Source of the DNA: Struthidea cinerea
Taxonomy: Eukaryota; Chordata; Aves; Passeriformes; Corcoracidae
Direction: 5' to 3'
Assembly (NCBI GenBank): GCA_013397865.1
Contig: VZTI01005061.1
Location: forward strand, 2,734,902-2,798,901
DNA: 64,000 bases
Shown here: piece after piece, positions 1 through 11,503 of the stretch
How the letters are laid out: the number at the start of each line of letters is the position of its first letter
How positions within the stretch are numbered: position 1 is the stretch's first letter
Notes under the pieces: model-generated
Seen by the model: only the letters and a program-made list of their open reading frames with translations
The model's database searches: none
Told to the model about the DNA's origin: nothing
Position numbers and translations under genes: made by a program

Positions 1-63
1 GCTGAGGCAGTGATGCCTGATCAGATCACTATAGTTTATTGTTACAGTAAATAAAGGGCTTTC

Positions 64-69
<6 letters not shown>

Positions 70-95
<26 letters not shown>
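70..95. repeat. (TG)n microsatellite
   Basis: An uninterrupted run of about 13 TG dinucleotides follows a short ATATA stretch. It is a simple dinucleotide repeat, likely polymorphic in length, with no other function visible. Confidence 0.97.
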
Positions 96-3000
96 ATAAA
101 TGATTTTTCGGCCATAGAATAATACCAGGTTATCTGTGCTTGAGGAATTACGTGACTTTTGGGTCAATGGAATCTGTAGTAAATCACACCAGCAGGATGA
201 TTACATTATCCCTAAATTGTGTCTCATAGGTGAGCATCATTTAGCTGCACTACTAGAAAAAATGAACTCACAAAGCTGCCACCAAGTCTCTCACTTGTTG
301 CTGGTGTGGAAAATAGTGGTCCTAGGCATGCTGAGCATTTTTTAAGGCTTGGCTTTTCTCCCAACATAAGTTATCTCTGCTCCATTGCGCACCGTTGTTT
401 AAGATCCACTCTGTTATATTTTAATTTTTCCCTTTTGACTCATCCTATGTTGCTGCTCAGCCCTTGCTGACTTTTGGCAGGTGAGAAATGCGAGATTCAG
501 TGGAGGATCTGTGACAGCTTTTGGGGGACACTGTAAGGAGATGTGAATTGAGGCACTGATGATGTCATTTTCCAGCTAATAATGCAGCCTTTCAGCTGCA
601 GGATCTCAGCTTTTGGCAAGGCTTGGACTAACTTGTCTGGTTAGTCCGCTTGTAGAGTTGAGATTTTCTCCAGAGATTCCCTGGTGTTTGGAAATATCCT
701 CAGGGAAATAATTATGTTACGGAAATACTGAAATTATTGTGTTTGATTATAAGAAATGCTTCAAAGACTGGAAAGACTGGACTGCCATGTACATTCCCAA
801 TCTGAGGTAACTACACTCAGACAGCTAAAAGTAACTACAATTTTGAGATCATGCTTAGTTTGTCACTTGAGCCTTGCTCAGGGTCTGCAGTCAAAAATCC
901 CTTCTCTTCTTGCTCCTTGGATCTACATTTTCTGCACAAAGCCGTGGCCACAGAAATTAGTACAGCTGTTGCTCAGATGCTGGATGTATTTGATACTCTC
1001 AGTCTAACTCCTTGTTAACGAAACACATAAAGCAACACATAGTTCTGCAAGCCTTCCTCCAGACTATAGGCAAAGGCCAACCTCTCTTTGCAGCAAGACA
1101 ATTTTCTACTCCCTGCCCAGCAAATCCACAACATTAAGCGGCTTTCCACTGACAGAGCCCTGTAAAATAGGCATTATAGTAAAAACAATCACTCACAAAA
1201 TGTAGTAAAAATTGGTGTGTCAAGCTGCCACAAGAAGCCCCACATGATGAGAAATACTGCTTCTCTGAAAAAAAAAGTCAAGACCCTGAAATGCTATGAC
1301 TTCTTGAGCACACTTGCTGTGACTTTCCCTATTAACATATATCCAGTTATACAGCATGGTGCAGCATTAACCAGGTCACCTCTGACCCTTCTGTGTAGTT
1401 CTCAAGATCATGGCCATGCTTCAGTCTTTTGCTGGATGTTTATTCATGACTATATCACCCTTAAATGTAATATCCCTTCCCAAGCACTGGCAGCAACATT
1501 AACCAGGGCTGAATGAATCGGGCTCTAAGTGCCCAGGTTTTGGGATGCTTGTTGGACCCTCCCAATGCCAAAAGGATCAAGAAGTGCCTTGGCCACCTCT
1601 GTCTCCTCCTGTTGGGCTCTCTGGAAAGATGGCCTTTCCACCCATTTCTGCTTGTGTCTCCGCATGGACCTGAAAAATGAGTGCATGGTCATTATTGTTA
1701 GTGAGCCTGATATTGAGGTACTTAGGGCACATGGACTGTACAGTTCAGTTTAACCACTTATTGAGCAGAGATTACATTTTGTAAAAAAGGTACAGGCAGA
1801 AGCATGTGGTCAGTCTGCCTGTGAAGTGGCTGAAATGGCTGTTTTCACTCCTTGCTTCTAGAGCACAGCAATTTAGGAAAAGAATACTGAAGCTGAAACA
1901 CTTAAGAGTATAAAAAGCCTGGGGCTTTGTGCCTGAATTTTAACTTTGCTATAGGCAGAATTTTAGAGAAAAATTGCTAAGGGCAATTGGCCATATAGGT
2001 ATGTAGGGAGAGAGAAAGTTAGAAAGTGAGAAAAAGTGCAGTCAACCATGTACCCTTCCTCTACAGGAGAATTTTTGGGGTCAATTTCTGAAGTAAAAGC
2101 TATACTCTAAAAGTACTCTTGTTAGTCTTAAGTGATCCAGTACAGTGAGTGCCCCTCCCAGAGGCATTTATCTTTGCAAATTCTGTCAAAATCTACACAG
2201 AAAGGAGTTTCTCTATTGACTGGTAACTCAAGATACCTTTTTTCCCCCAAGATTTTCAGCCATTTTCATCTTTATGTGTTCTTATTTTCTGCTTGTGATT
2301 TTAATCGGAAAGACCAGTCCTGTGAGAGGGTTCTTAATTGAGAACAGTAGTGAGATAATGAAAGAAGCCATTTGTCGCATCTCTTGTTGCCTGGTTGTGG
2401 CTTCCCTTGGTGAGCTTGCCTAGGGAGCAGACAGGCTGCCCTTATTCCACGATATTTCAGCTCTGCTCATGAGGAAAACTGCAGCCACCAGAAGTACATT
2501 GTCCTGATAGCAGAATCTAAATGTGATTGCTTTTCATGACACCAGATGAAGGAGTATTCTTGGGCAGCAAAATAAGTGCAGGACAAAAGAAGGTCAAAGA
2601 CAAGCTTTGCATTGCATTATTTACATCAGTGCTGGGAAAAAGCCTCGTGAGCTGAGAAGGGGTAAGTGGAGATCAAAGGTGGGCATTAAAGTTTCTTGAA
2701 ATCAATGAGTAGGACTCCACTGACTTCTGTGAGCTCCAGAGCACATGTGAACAGCCATCACATAGCCACTTTGCCTATGTGGATCGTCTTTTTCTTTTAA
2801 AAAAATCCCAGTGTCAAATATAGCTCTTCTGGAAGAAATGTCAGATTTTACAATTCTTCTCCACATCTCTTGTATAGGTTTTTTTATTATTATTATTTTC
2901 TCCCCTTGATTATGGATTTTTCTGAATGTGTTGAAAAGACTATGGACTTCACCACAAGGTTTTATCAAGTGGAAAAAATAACAGGCATCTAAAACAGGAA

Positions 3001-3370
3001 GGGTTTGTGAAATGCAGTCTTCTAATTAAGTGCATGATGGGACAGAAATACGCAGTTATTTTGGGAACAGATTATTAAGAGTACAGAAGACTTGAACATG
3101 GGTATCTTTATTTCCTTGTAAGTTCTCCATAGCTTAACTGTGCAATATCTGGGCAGTATCACATGCCCCTTCTCAGTTCAGCTGCTTAGCTGAAAATCCT
3201 CTCTTAGCTGAAAGGGTTCATAGCAGGGTTAGGGATGAGTACAGCAGCCAGAGGTGCTGAACTCCTGGCTATAAACTCAGTCAAATTCTCTTTCTACACA
3301 GGGCATAGTAGAAAGTAACAGCAATGAGACCAACTCCTTGCTGTTAGGCAGAACTTTTATTAAGTTTTAG
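96..3370. other. Unique non-coding stretch, no gene seen
   Basis: All frames are broken by frequent stops, and the longest open frame is about 100 codons (around 1217-1516, 3344-3661) with no recognisable domain. A T-rich TTA run lies at about 2881-2899. I see no repeat family that I can name, no RNA gene and no promoter-like CpG cluster. Confidence 0.7.
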
Positions 3371-3446
3371 GCCCCTCCCTACAAAAAAGCCCTTGAGGTG
3401 CTGGAGCAAGTCCAGAGAAGGGCAGTGGAGCTGGGGGAGGATCTGG

Positions 3447-3705
3447 GTAAGTTGACAGTAAACAAAAAAAGCAACTCTCAGTCCAGAGCTACAAAGGAGG
3501 CTGCTATCACCTAAAGCTGCTTCAGTTCTGCTTGCTTTCTTAGTAGTCCAGTCCAGTCCTGTCCAGTCCTCTCCTCTCCCATATGAGCTACCTGCCAGAG
3601 GATCAGCTGGTCTCTGGTCTTTAGTAGAAACACCTGGTTCCTCACAGCTGTAACTCTTCAAGGTCGAGGCTGCCTGCAGCCCATTCTTGTTCTCCTACAA
3701 TAAGT
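3447..3705 (-). mobile_element. Candidate solo LTR nested in CR1, with 6-bp target duplication
   Basis: The CR1 consensus is interrupted by 247 bp (3453-3699) that are not CR1. The insert begins TGACAGTAAAC and ends TCTCCTACA, so it has the TG...CA ends of an LTR. It is flanked by GTAAGT (3447-3452) and ATAAGT (3700-3705), a 6-bp duplication with one mismatch. The CR1 consensus has a related ACAAGT at this spot, which supports a duplicated target. Six bases is the size usual for ERVK-type (beta-retroviral) integrases. Orientation is uncertain: on the minus strand it would start TGTAGGAG, a common LTR start. I see no clear TATA box or AATAAA in either direction, so a short non-autonomous LTR element or another insert is possible. 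Confidence 0.6.
3542..3573. repeat. Imperfect (AGTCC)n short tandem repeat
   Basis: Several near-copies of AGTCC/TGTCC stand in tandem within the insert that splits the CR1. It is probably local slippage in that insert. Confidence 0.7.
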
Positions 3706-4464
3706 TATATGAGGAGCAGCTGAGGGAGCTGGGGCTGTTTAGCCTGGAGAAAAGGAGGCTCAGGGAAGTTCTCTACAACTACCTGAAAGGAGTTTGTAGC
3801 CAAGTGGGAGTCCGTCTCTTCTCTCAGATAACAAGAATAGGACTAGAGGAAATGGACCCAAGTTGCCCCAGGGGAGTTTAGATTGGATATCAGGAAAAAA
3901 TTCTCCATGCAAGGGGTTGTCAAACTTTGGAACAGGCCATCCAAGAAAGTGGTGGAGTCACCATCCCTGAAGGTTTTAAAAAAGAGTAGATGCAACACTT
4001 AGGGACCTGGCTTAGTGGTGGACTGGTCAGTGCTGGGTTAACAGTTGGAACTGATGATCTTAAAGGTCTCTTCAAGCCTAATTTATTCTGTAATGAAATT
4101 TCAAAGTGTTTCAAAAAGAAATCAGATGTGTCAACAGGGAAGCCACTGCAGAGAGTGAGGATATGACAGGTCTGAGTCCAGTCAGTGGTCTGACTCTGTT
4201 GGTTTGAGATTGCAAGTCAGACTTCCCCAGTTAAAGGACAAAAAGCCTTTATGGTACTCTGCAGTAAAAATAAAACAATAGACTACAACCATGTGGAGAT
4301 GGAGAAATTATTTCTTGTTGTCTTGGGATTGTTTACATATATATGTAAAAGCTATTACCTACAAGTAACATTGAAAAAATAATCTTCAGACATGTATTTT
4401 CCTTTAATACTGTGTTCGAATGGAAGTGTGTCTATGAGAGTGGCACTGATGTTCTCATGAAAGA

Positions 4465-4500
4465 TCCTGGGCCAAATCCCACTGAAGTCAGTAAGAGAAA
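4465..4500. repeat. Decayed dispersed motif (GGGCCAAATCC..CACTGAAGTCA)
   Basis: The segment holds GGGCCAAATCCCACTGAAGT followed by CAGTAAGAG. It resembles a dispersed sequence I recall from bird and turtle genomes, in which a 'gggccaaatcc' block precedes a 'cattgaagtcaatgggag' block. I cannot name the family, and the match is short. Confidence 0.35.
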
Positions 4501-5585
4501 ACACATTCCATTCTCACTTTAAAACCAGAGACTGCCAGTTGGTGTCTCAAACAAAAGCAGCTGAGAGAAAGTGCTGTATGTAAGCGCACACAAGGTATCT
4601 TTCCTTTTCCTGAAAAGCTGAATATGGAAAAAGTAGCAGTGGGAAATGGGTTAATGAATCATAAACTAAATCTTGACACCTCCACTGAAAGAAAAATGAA
4701 GATTAAGTTCCTTTGGCGAATCATGATTTTCATTAAATTTATGAACTTCAGGATCAATAAATTCTAATCTCTAATGTCTCTACATTATTCTAAAGCTTCT
4801 TGATGGGATAAAGCTCTTATAGGAAGGCAGTGAAGTGATTACATTAGATAAATTGGGAATAGGACAATGATCTCCTGCACACCAGCTATAGCAGGGCTCT
4901 TGTGGACTGGATTATCCTCTGGATGCCCAAAATGGGTCAGTAGCAGGTAAATTAAGTGATGGGCTGCCAGAGAAGTTAATAACTATAACTCCCATATCAG
5001 ATGCAAAGTCCTCCAAAGGAGCAGCCTGGTGCATTCATTAGTTACTTGACTTCTTTCCAAAATCCTCAACAGAGACAGCGTCACCACATGGTCAAAAGAA
5101 GGGCGAAAGTGTGAGGGGGGAGATTGGCGTAGATCACTTCAGCAGCTGCATTCCTCTGAGAATCCTGAAACCCAGTAATTAGCTGCAAACCTCTACAGCC
5201 TCTGCAAACTGAATTTTGCTGCATTTCTGTCTGCAGCAGTTCAGGAAATCCCCACACTTCCTAAAAACTGTGATGTGGACAGCTCCCTGTGCAGACCCTG
5301 TCTCAGGACAGAACTACAGAAGGATATTTGCAAAGCTTCCCCAGAAACTCGATGTCTAATGAGCATTGGGATGTGTAAACGAAGAGAAACAATCCATCGT
5401 TTTGCTAATCTGGATGAAATGTGAGTTAATTACTCATATCAGCCCTCCCAACCTCTACAGTTTCTATAAAAATGACTGCTGAAACCCTGGTTTTGTTTTC
5501 CTTCTTTTTTCCTTGTTTCTATCTCAACAAAAATAAAGGATTGTTATACTTGCTTTGAGCGTGTATCCATTTATACACTTTAGGA

Positions 5586-5616
5586 GCTTGATCCTGCCTC
5601 CACTGAAGCCATTAAA
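5586..5616. repeat. Second decayed copy of the same motif (TTGATCCTGCCTCCACTGAAG)
   Basis: TTGATCCTGCC followed by CACTGAAGCCATTAAAAG resembles the 'gatcctgctcc...ttgaagtcaatgg' form of the same dispersed motif. This is an inference from a short match. Confidence 0.3.
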
Positions 5617-6380
5617 AGACTTTATTTATAAGTGAAAACTCTTGGACTGGTAACTGTAGCTTTTAATCATTTATTCTGTCATTTTCTTGGGCACTGCTGT
5701 TTTTGCATGGCCTTGCCTTATAAAAAAGCCACACTTCGAGGGATCTCACCCAAACTCCTTCAGACTAGCTGAGCAGAGAGGTCTGCACAAAGTTGAGCTA
5801 AGCCTGAGTGCCTGGAGAAGCAGTAACAGCAGGCAAGGGGCAGGATGGAGCTGCACAAACATCTCTGCAAATGCAAAAGGGTAATGATGCTGCAATTGGT
5901 GCAATGTGAGAGGCTTGGAAATGGAGTGACAGTTTCTACTCCAGAGCCATAAGTGCATCTTGTTCAGTCCTCAGAGGATCTGGGTTGATAATGATAACTT
6001 TCCATTTAGAAGCCGCTGGAGAAAATAGCAAATAACCAGGGGAAGAGGGTGATAGCAGCAAAGAGAGCATCATGCTTTGCAGCAGCACACCACATTTGGG
6101 GCATTAAACCTCAAACTCTCTGAAAGCTTTATCTTGGACACAGCAATACAATGAAGTAGCACGTCTGTATTGGCAAGGATATGAGAGTCTTTCTGATCTC
6201 CTTATAGTTGCATAGCTTTTGAAGCAGGAAAATGTGAATTTGCTTGGGCATTGCTGATTCAGAAGGAAAACCTTTCTGTATCAAATAAGGCTTGCTGCAA
6301 CACTTTGGATTTCCTCTAGCAGTGCCTCATTTAGTCACTTCCCAAAGCCAGCTTCAATTGCTTCAAGAGGGATTTGTCTG

Positions 6381-6455
6381 TTGGAGCAAAGCAGTGGTCC
6401 ACCTAATCCTGTGTTCTGTGTCTAATGGTGACTGGCTTCTTCAGAGAAGAGAGGG
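6381..6455 (-). mobile_element. Ancient CR1-type LINE 3' fragment, antisense
   Basis: Read on the plus strand, 'GCAGTGGTCCACCTAATCCTG' splits into blocks that parallel the antisense of an old amniote CR1-like 3' end ('aatggtccatctagcccagtatcctgtc...cagtggc...gcttcagag'). The later blocks TAATGGTGACTGG and CTTCTTCAGAG keep the same order and spacing. The copy is highly diverged and short. Family assignment rests on memory of the consensus. Confidence 0.5.
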
Positions 6456-7530
6456 GAAATCTCCTCAGCAGGCAGTTACAGGAATACTTTGCCCAGGGAG
6501 CTGATAAGATCACAGCCAGAGGTTATATAAATGCCAGCGAGGTGAAAATAAGTATGATTGAAAAGACATCAGGATTATCAAACCTGTTAATTTAGAGATG
6601 GTGTGAAGGAGAGGATATGGAGGGAAAGAGCAGTACTGGAGAAACACATGTCCTACCAGGGGGCATTTTAGTAGTGTGAATACTCCCTTTAGCATTGTTC
6701 TCAGGACAACAGATGGTAAACCGTCAGAAGAACATGAAGAAATCAAATAACCTTCACAGCTCAATTGAGGCTGTGTCTGTAGTATTTGGCTTTTACCAAG
6801 TAGTGGAAATTAACAGTGCTAGAGTGTTCTCATACATAATTTCCTTCTCCCCTTTCTCATATGTGTAGATTGTCATTACAGGTAAATGAATTTCACTCGA
6901 GTATCACTACCTAGAGAAGAGAAAAAGATCAAGGCATCATGTTAAACTGGAATTACTGGAGAGGACAAGGCAAAATCCAAACACATGAGTTTGTAGATAA
7001 ATTACTGGGACCTGAAAATGTCTGCATTTTGTTTGATTGCTCTTGAGCCTATCATCTGTGACTAGCACAGGCTGAAGACTGGGAGCAATCTTGGTTTCAG
7101 TGAGAAGCTCCTGGTTCAGTGCACTCCCTGGATCAGATTTTCTTTTCACATGTGGCAGGTGTGATCTCATGCCTCTTGCCTTATCTGAGACCATGGCAGT
7201 CTCTCTATGTGTTGGTGCATGGTGGAAACAGGGCCCACAAAATGAGTGGTTTTTATTTTTGAATGCTTGGCTCCACACCAGTTGAATTCTTAATGGCTCT
7301 TCCTGTATGACATGAAAGTCTGAGAAAAATCTATAAAATCCCCTAAATAATTGGGCACAGTATTTTAAAGTCTATTATATTTTTATAACAGGAATGCCAA
7401 ATCTACATATACTTTTAACTGGACTTGACAGGATTCATGTTTACATCTGAATTTAATTTTTTCTGTATTGTGAGGCACCCTGAAGCTATTTTGACAGAAA
7501 CCACCATGACTGTACAATGATCATCACATA
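6456..7530. other. Unique non-coding stretch
   Basis: No gene or repeat is recognised. The longest open frame (minus strand, 6937-7278, 113 codons) has no family signature and overlaps an open frame on the plus strand. Confidence 0.65.
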
Positions 7531-7745
7531 TGGCTGGAAGGCAGATCAAAGATCATGTAGTTCCTCCTCCTCCCAATGCCAGGATGTATACTTATGGTCT
7601 TCCTACCAGCTGCCTCTTTCACCTTCAATAATGGGCACTCCCTGCCCTTCCTGGGGAATCCACTCCAGGGCAGTGCACTCCCTACTTCTATAAACATTTC
7701 CCTAACATCTGTAATCCCACTAGAGTCCCTGTGCCTAATCATTCT
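7531..7745 (-). mobile_element. Diverged CR1 LINE fragment, antisense
   Basis: On the plus strand the block order fits an antisense CR1 3' end. First comes GGCTGGAAGGCAGATCAAAG with GATCATGTAGTTCC (consensus 'ggaagggacctcaaaggtcatctagtcc'), then CCAATGCCAGG. CTTCCTGGGGAATCCACTCCAG follows as separate short blocks (consensus 'tctctgggcaacctgttccag'), and then AAACATTTCCCTAACATCT (consensus 'aaacttcttccttacatct'). The order is right and the divergence is high, so this is an old insertion. No coding capacity remains. Confidence 0.6.
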
Positions 7746-10437
7746 CCTGGCTAGACACCACTGAAGACACAGGGATGTAGATGGAATTAGGCTGTCTGGA
7801 GATGTCTCTGTACAGTCAGAATTATCTTACAAAACAGCTGAAAAACTCAAATAGATCAATGGGCTTTTTAATGGTCATTTACATGCATAGAGACCGTGCT
7901 GTCTGGACACAGAGGACATAAGTCCAGATTCAATATCTTGTTGTGAACTCTGGGAGCAGCTCAAATTACATCTGATGTGACCACATAACAATATTTGGAG
8001 AATTCTATATGGAGATTAATATATGAACAGCTCTGGCTCAACATACAATTAAAATAAAGTATATTTTAAAGTGATTATTTGCCCTACAATGAACATTTAT
8101 TTCAGGCAGAGGAAAATGCCCTGAAATTCAGCCCTTCTCTGTGTAGATTCTTAGCATTTGCTATTGCCATTCCATAATTTTCTTTACTGGCTGTTAGTGC
8201 CCTTATGTGAGCTGGCTTCCAAAAGGTGCGGGAAATGCTGTATCCACAATTTCTTTTTGGTGTTTCAAGAAAGTCTGTTAGTACCACTGCCATTGATAGT
8301 GAAAAGCCAGATTCAATCACAAGGATGATCTCAGAAGCTTGTTTGGAGATGCAAGGCATCTCCTGCAACACATGGCCAGTTATGGTTACTGGAGGGGGAA
8401 AACCAGGGAGAAGCGCATGGTTCAGCCATGTTCTCCAGGCTTCAGAAACAATTTTTTGTGTATTCATGTCAGCCCACCCCCATTTCTTCTCCTCTAAGCT
8501 TGAATAGTTCACATGCATTCCAGGGATACGCTACAAACTGAATTGGGGAAAGGTTTTCCAAGCCAAATAGCCACTACACTTCAAGAGTTAAAAGAACAAC
8601 GTCAGAATATGTGACTCTTTTCTAATCTAACGTCTTCGTGCTCTTTAAGCCAGGGATACTCAAACATTCCATGAAGGTCCCATCACATCCCCTTCTGTAC
8701 TTTAAGCCCTGAATCTAACTGCCTCATTTCTGAATCTGACTGTGAACCTTTCAAATGCACCTACAGCAGTCACTGCATCGTTTGTTGCCATTATTAAAAG
8801 AATCTTCTCAAAGTAGAAAAGCAAGCAATGGGGCATTGTGTTTCATAGAACTGATCTTTATCTCTGAGATTTTACAATCCAATTTTCTTCATACATTCTC
8901 TGCTCCATTGGGGCCTTTTATGTGAGGCATTCACTAGAATAACAGTGCACTTCCATTTGTATCTCTTTTGTTGCACATAAAAGCTCAATTAGTATTCCAA
9001 TTCACCATCAGCCTGTACCTATTTAATGAACTTTTATCCACTCTCATGTTCCTTAAGTTTAATTAACTAAAACAGAACAAGTATCTTGGCATTATTAAAT
9101 GCTTCTGTAATAAAAATATTCTTTCCTTGAAAGTTTTTATCAAAAGTCAGAAGTGAAAATCTCTCAGTTCAGTTTGGATATTCTAGTAACTTTATCATTG
9201 TTTTGCAGTTTAGAGTGGGACTCAGTAAAACATTACATCATAGCTTTAAGTTCTTTAACTGGATTTTAATCCATGTAACGTTTTCAACATTTGGTGTTGA
9301 ATCCCAAAGGAGAATTCCATTCAAACATCTCAACTATTTAACGAGAATGGTAACAGAAAAATGATTCAAGGGGAGATTTGTAGGAAACTCCTCCAAATGC
9401 AGTTACTGAGTCTTATGTCACTATTCTGCCTTTGAGCTCAGAAAATGAGATGAACATATGAATACATTTTTCTCACTCAGCCTATGCACAACTTTATGTT
9501 AAGCAAAGGGAAGTTCGTAAATTTTTCTGAAAGCATCTTGTGAGCCAGGTTTCAGTGTGATGATGCTTTTTCTGAACATTTTGCCAAGGTCTCAGCATTT
9601 TGTGTGCTGCTTCAACCTGCCATGGCCGTCTGCAAAGCTCCAGCTGGTGTGCAGATACCTCAGGTGAGACATCGTTTCTCTTAAGGCTCACTTGTGTCTG
9701 CTACAATGCAGTATTTTGACTGACACTGGTCCCTACTTTTTAGATGAATGAACTTCTACTTTGATCTTCCTTAAGATAAAACTCTTTGCCCACTGCTCTG
9801 CAGTCACAGCATCTATGCTGAAGTGCCCCAGAAAATTTAAGCGCCTACCCCAAGAGCATAATTTCTATCAGCTCCCTGTTACAATCACTCTATATGGAAA
9901 GATTCCTTTAGAGAGCTTTCCAGAGGAACGGCCTTGCTTAAACACTGTGACTTTCCTCTTGGAGGAGGGCGCATTTCTCCTCACAGTTATTACAAGAAGG
10001 TTTGGCCAACTTATTAGAAAGGCAGGATCTCTCTCTGGGCAGGCAGTTTGTGGAGCTGCACAAGATGAACTGCAGCTCATACAGATCAGGACAGGAGTAA
10101 AAGGGCAGCTACTGAAGTTTTCTTGTGAGTTGGTAGAAGTGTCCAAGCAGCAGCTAATGATTGGAGGGTGGCACTGGCAGGAGTGGTAGGAAAGCACAGA
10201 TGTTATGTTGACTCTCTTATATGGCAATAACTTTCTATTTTGCGTTTTATTTTTGCTACATGAGCTGTCCCAGGGCTTTCTGTTCTCTCTGCTCTAAATC
10301 CATTTCTTACAGTATAAGGCCATAATTGAACATGAAATAAATAGGCTTGATGCCACATGGATGGAGATTTTTTTAAAATATACCCGTGGAATTTTTTATA
10401 ATTTCTTTTGTCACTCTATTTTTTCCCCTTCTGCCCC
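7746..10437. other. Unique non-coding stretch
   Basis: Open frames of 120-142 codons occur (8102-8518 minus, 9761-10189 plus, 9868-10227 minus), but they overlap each other or opposite-strand frames and show no domain. A weak DNA-transposon-end resemblance at 8651 is discussed in the findings. Nothing else is seen. Confidence 0.6.
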
Positions 10438-10438
10438 C

Positions 10439-10524
10439 AAAAAACAAAACAAAACACAACAAAACAAAACACAACAAAACAAAACACAACACAACAAAAC
10501 AAAACAAAACAAATAAAATAAAAT
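10439..10524. repeat. (AAAAC)n array with higher-order 15-bp unit
   Basis: About 86 bp are built from AAAAC pentamers with interspersed ACAAC variants. The variants recur every third unit (AAAAC AAAAC ACAAC) about three times before the pattern blurs, so the array has a short higher-order period of 15 bp. It follows a C-rich run and ends in AAATAAAATAAAA. It may derive from a LINE or SINE A-tail, but no element body is recognised next to it. Confidence 0.95.
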
Positions 10525-11380
10525 TCTATTAAAAAATAGAAGGTAGTAACAAGAAATGCCTACCCACTACTTTCACAAAGGAAAAGGTGATATATCTGTT
10601 GTAATCACTGCCTGGAATCTGTGGGATATGCCCTGGAAACACAATTTGCTCCTTGTTGTGTGTCTGGTTCCTGCCCCAGTGGTAGCTGTAGTTAATTGGC
10701 AGCTCTCTTCTGTACATGGGTTGACATTTTCAAGGCTGCTCAGTAGGAATTAGGCGCCTAAAACTTCCAGCAGTTTCCAGTTCTGTAAATAAACATACAA
10801 GTTGTTTTTAAATTTACTTGTTTTAGAAGCACTGACACTGTGCTTGTGTTCTTTTCCCCTGAAGAACCTCTGCAGCCAGCATGTTACAGTTAAATCTGAG
10901 AAAAAAGGGAAGATATTTATACCTCTGGCAATGAAAGAGAAGATGCTTTTTGCTGTGATTTATAGAAATCGACATTAATCTCTATTGCTTTATACTATAC
11001 TTGCAATAAACAGCTTTGGAGATTGATTAAAGACTTTGTCTGCAGCTTTCACTCAATTTCAGCAGCTCTTCTTGCTCCATAAACTCAAAAGGAATAGAGA
11101 TTATGCCTTAAACAAAACCCATGATATCCATCTCTGGAGCATTTACTATTTTCTGTGCTTTGAATTGAAAGTTATATATGTGTATATGTCCATGTGTTAA
11201 TTTCAGACTTTTCTTACAGAGTTTCTTCCATGACAAATGGAACAGCAAAATTGGCTAAATACACGCACATCTCTTCTCTCCTTCTTTTTCCCTATTCCTT
11301 TGCCCCAAGTCTGTTTGCTGATAACAGATTTATTACCCATTGCATGTGTTTTAGTAAATCACATATGAAAGAAAAAGCTT
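10525..11380. other. Unique non-coding stretch
   Basis: Short opposing open frames only (about 62-65 codons). No repeat family or regulatory signature is recognised. Confidence 0.65.
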
Positions 11381-11406
11381 GAGAGAGAGAGAGAGAGAGA
11401 GAGAGA
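11381..11406. repeat. (GA)n microsatellite
   Basis: Thirteen uninterrupted GA dinucleotides, followed by AAAACTCTCTCC, which is partly complementary to the run. It is a purine-strand simple repeat. Confidence 0.97.
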
Positions 11407-11503
11407 AAACTCTCTCCAGCCTCAGCAACAGAGAAGCAGAGAATGCTTTTATTACTTTGGTACTTACTATGCCAACATCCCTAATTACCTTATGATTTTA
11501 GAA

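Larger units (their letters stand above)
3371..4095 (+). mobile_element. CR1 LINE, 3'-terminal fragment (split by a nested insertion)
   Basis: CR1 is a non-LTR retrotransposon (LINE) that dominates bird genomes, mostly as 5'-truncated copies like this one. The left part (about 3391-3447) carries the 'CCTTGAGGTGCTGGAGC' and 'GTCCAGAGAAGGGC' blocks. The right part (from 3700) carries 'TATGAGGAGCAGCTGAGGG', 'CTGGGGCTGTTTAGCCTGG', 'CTCTACAACTACCTGAAAGG', 'AGTCACCATCCCTG' and 'GATGATCTTAAAGGTC', all landmarks of the avian CR1 3' end as I know it. The copy ends near an ATTCTGTAATG remnant of the terminal short repeats. About 15 bases of the consensus are missing near 3770, between the AGGAGGCTCAGGG and CTCTACAAC blocks. 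Reverse transcriptase is not present, so the copy is dead. Flanking target duplications were not identified. Confidence 0.95.
4096..6380. other. Unique non-coding stretch
   Basis: No gene or complete repeat is seen. Open frames are short (65-70 codons near 5687-5958) and lie on both strands at once. Two decayed copies of a dispersed amniote motif fall here and are listed separately. Confidence 0.65.
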
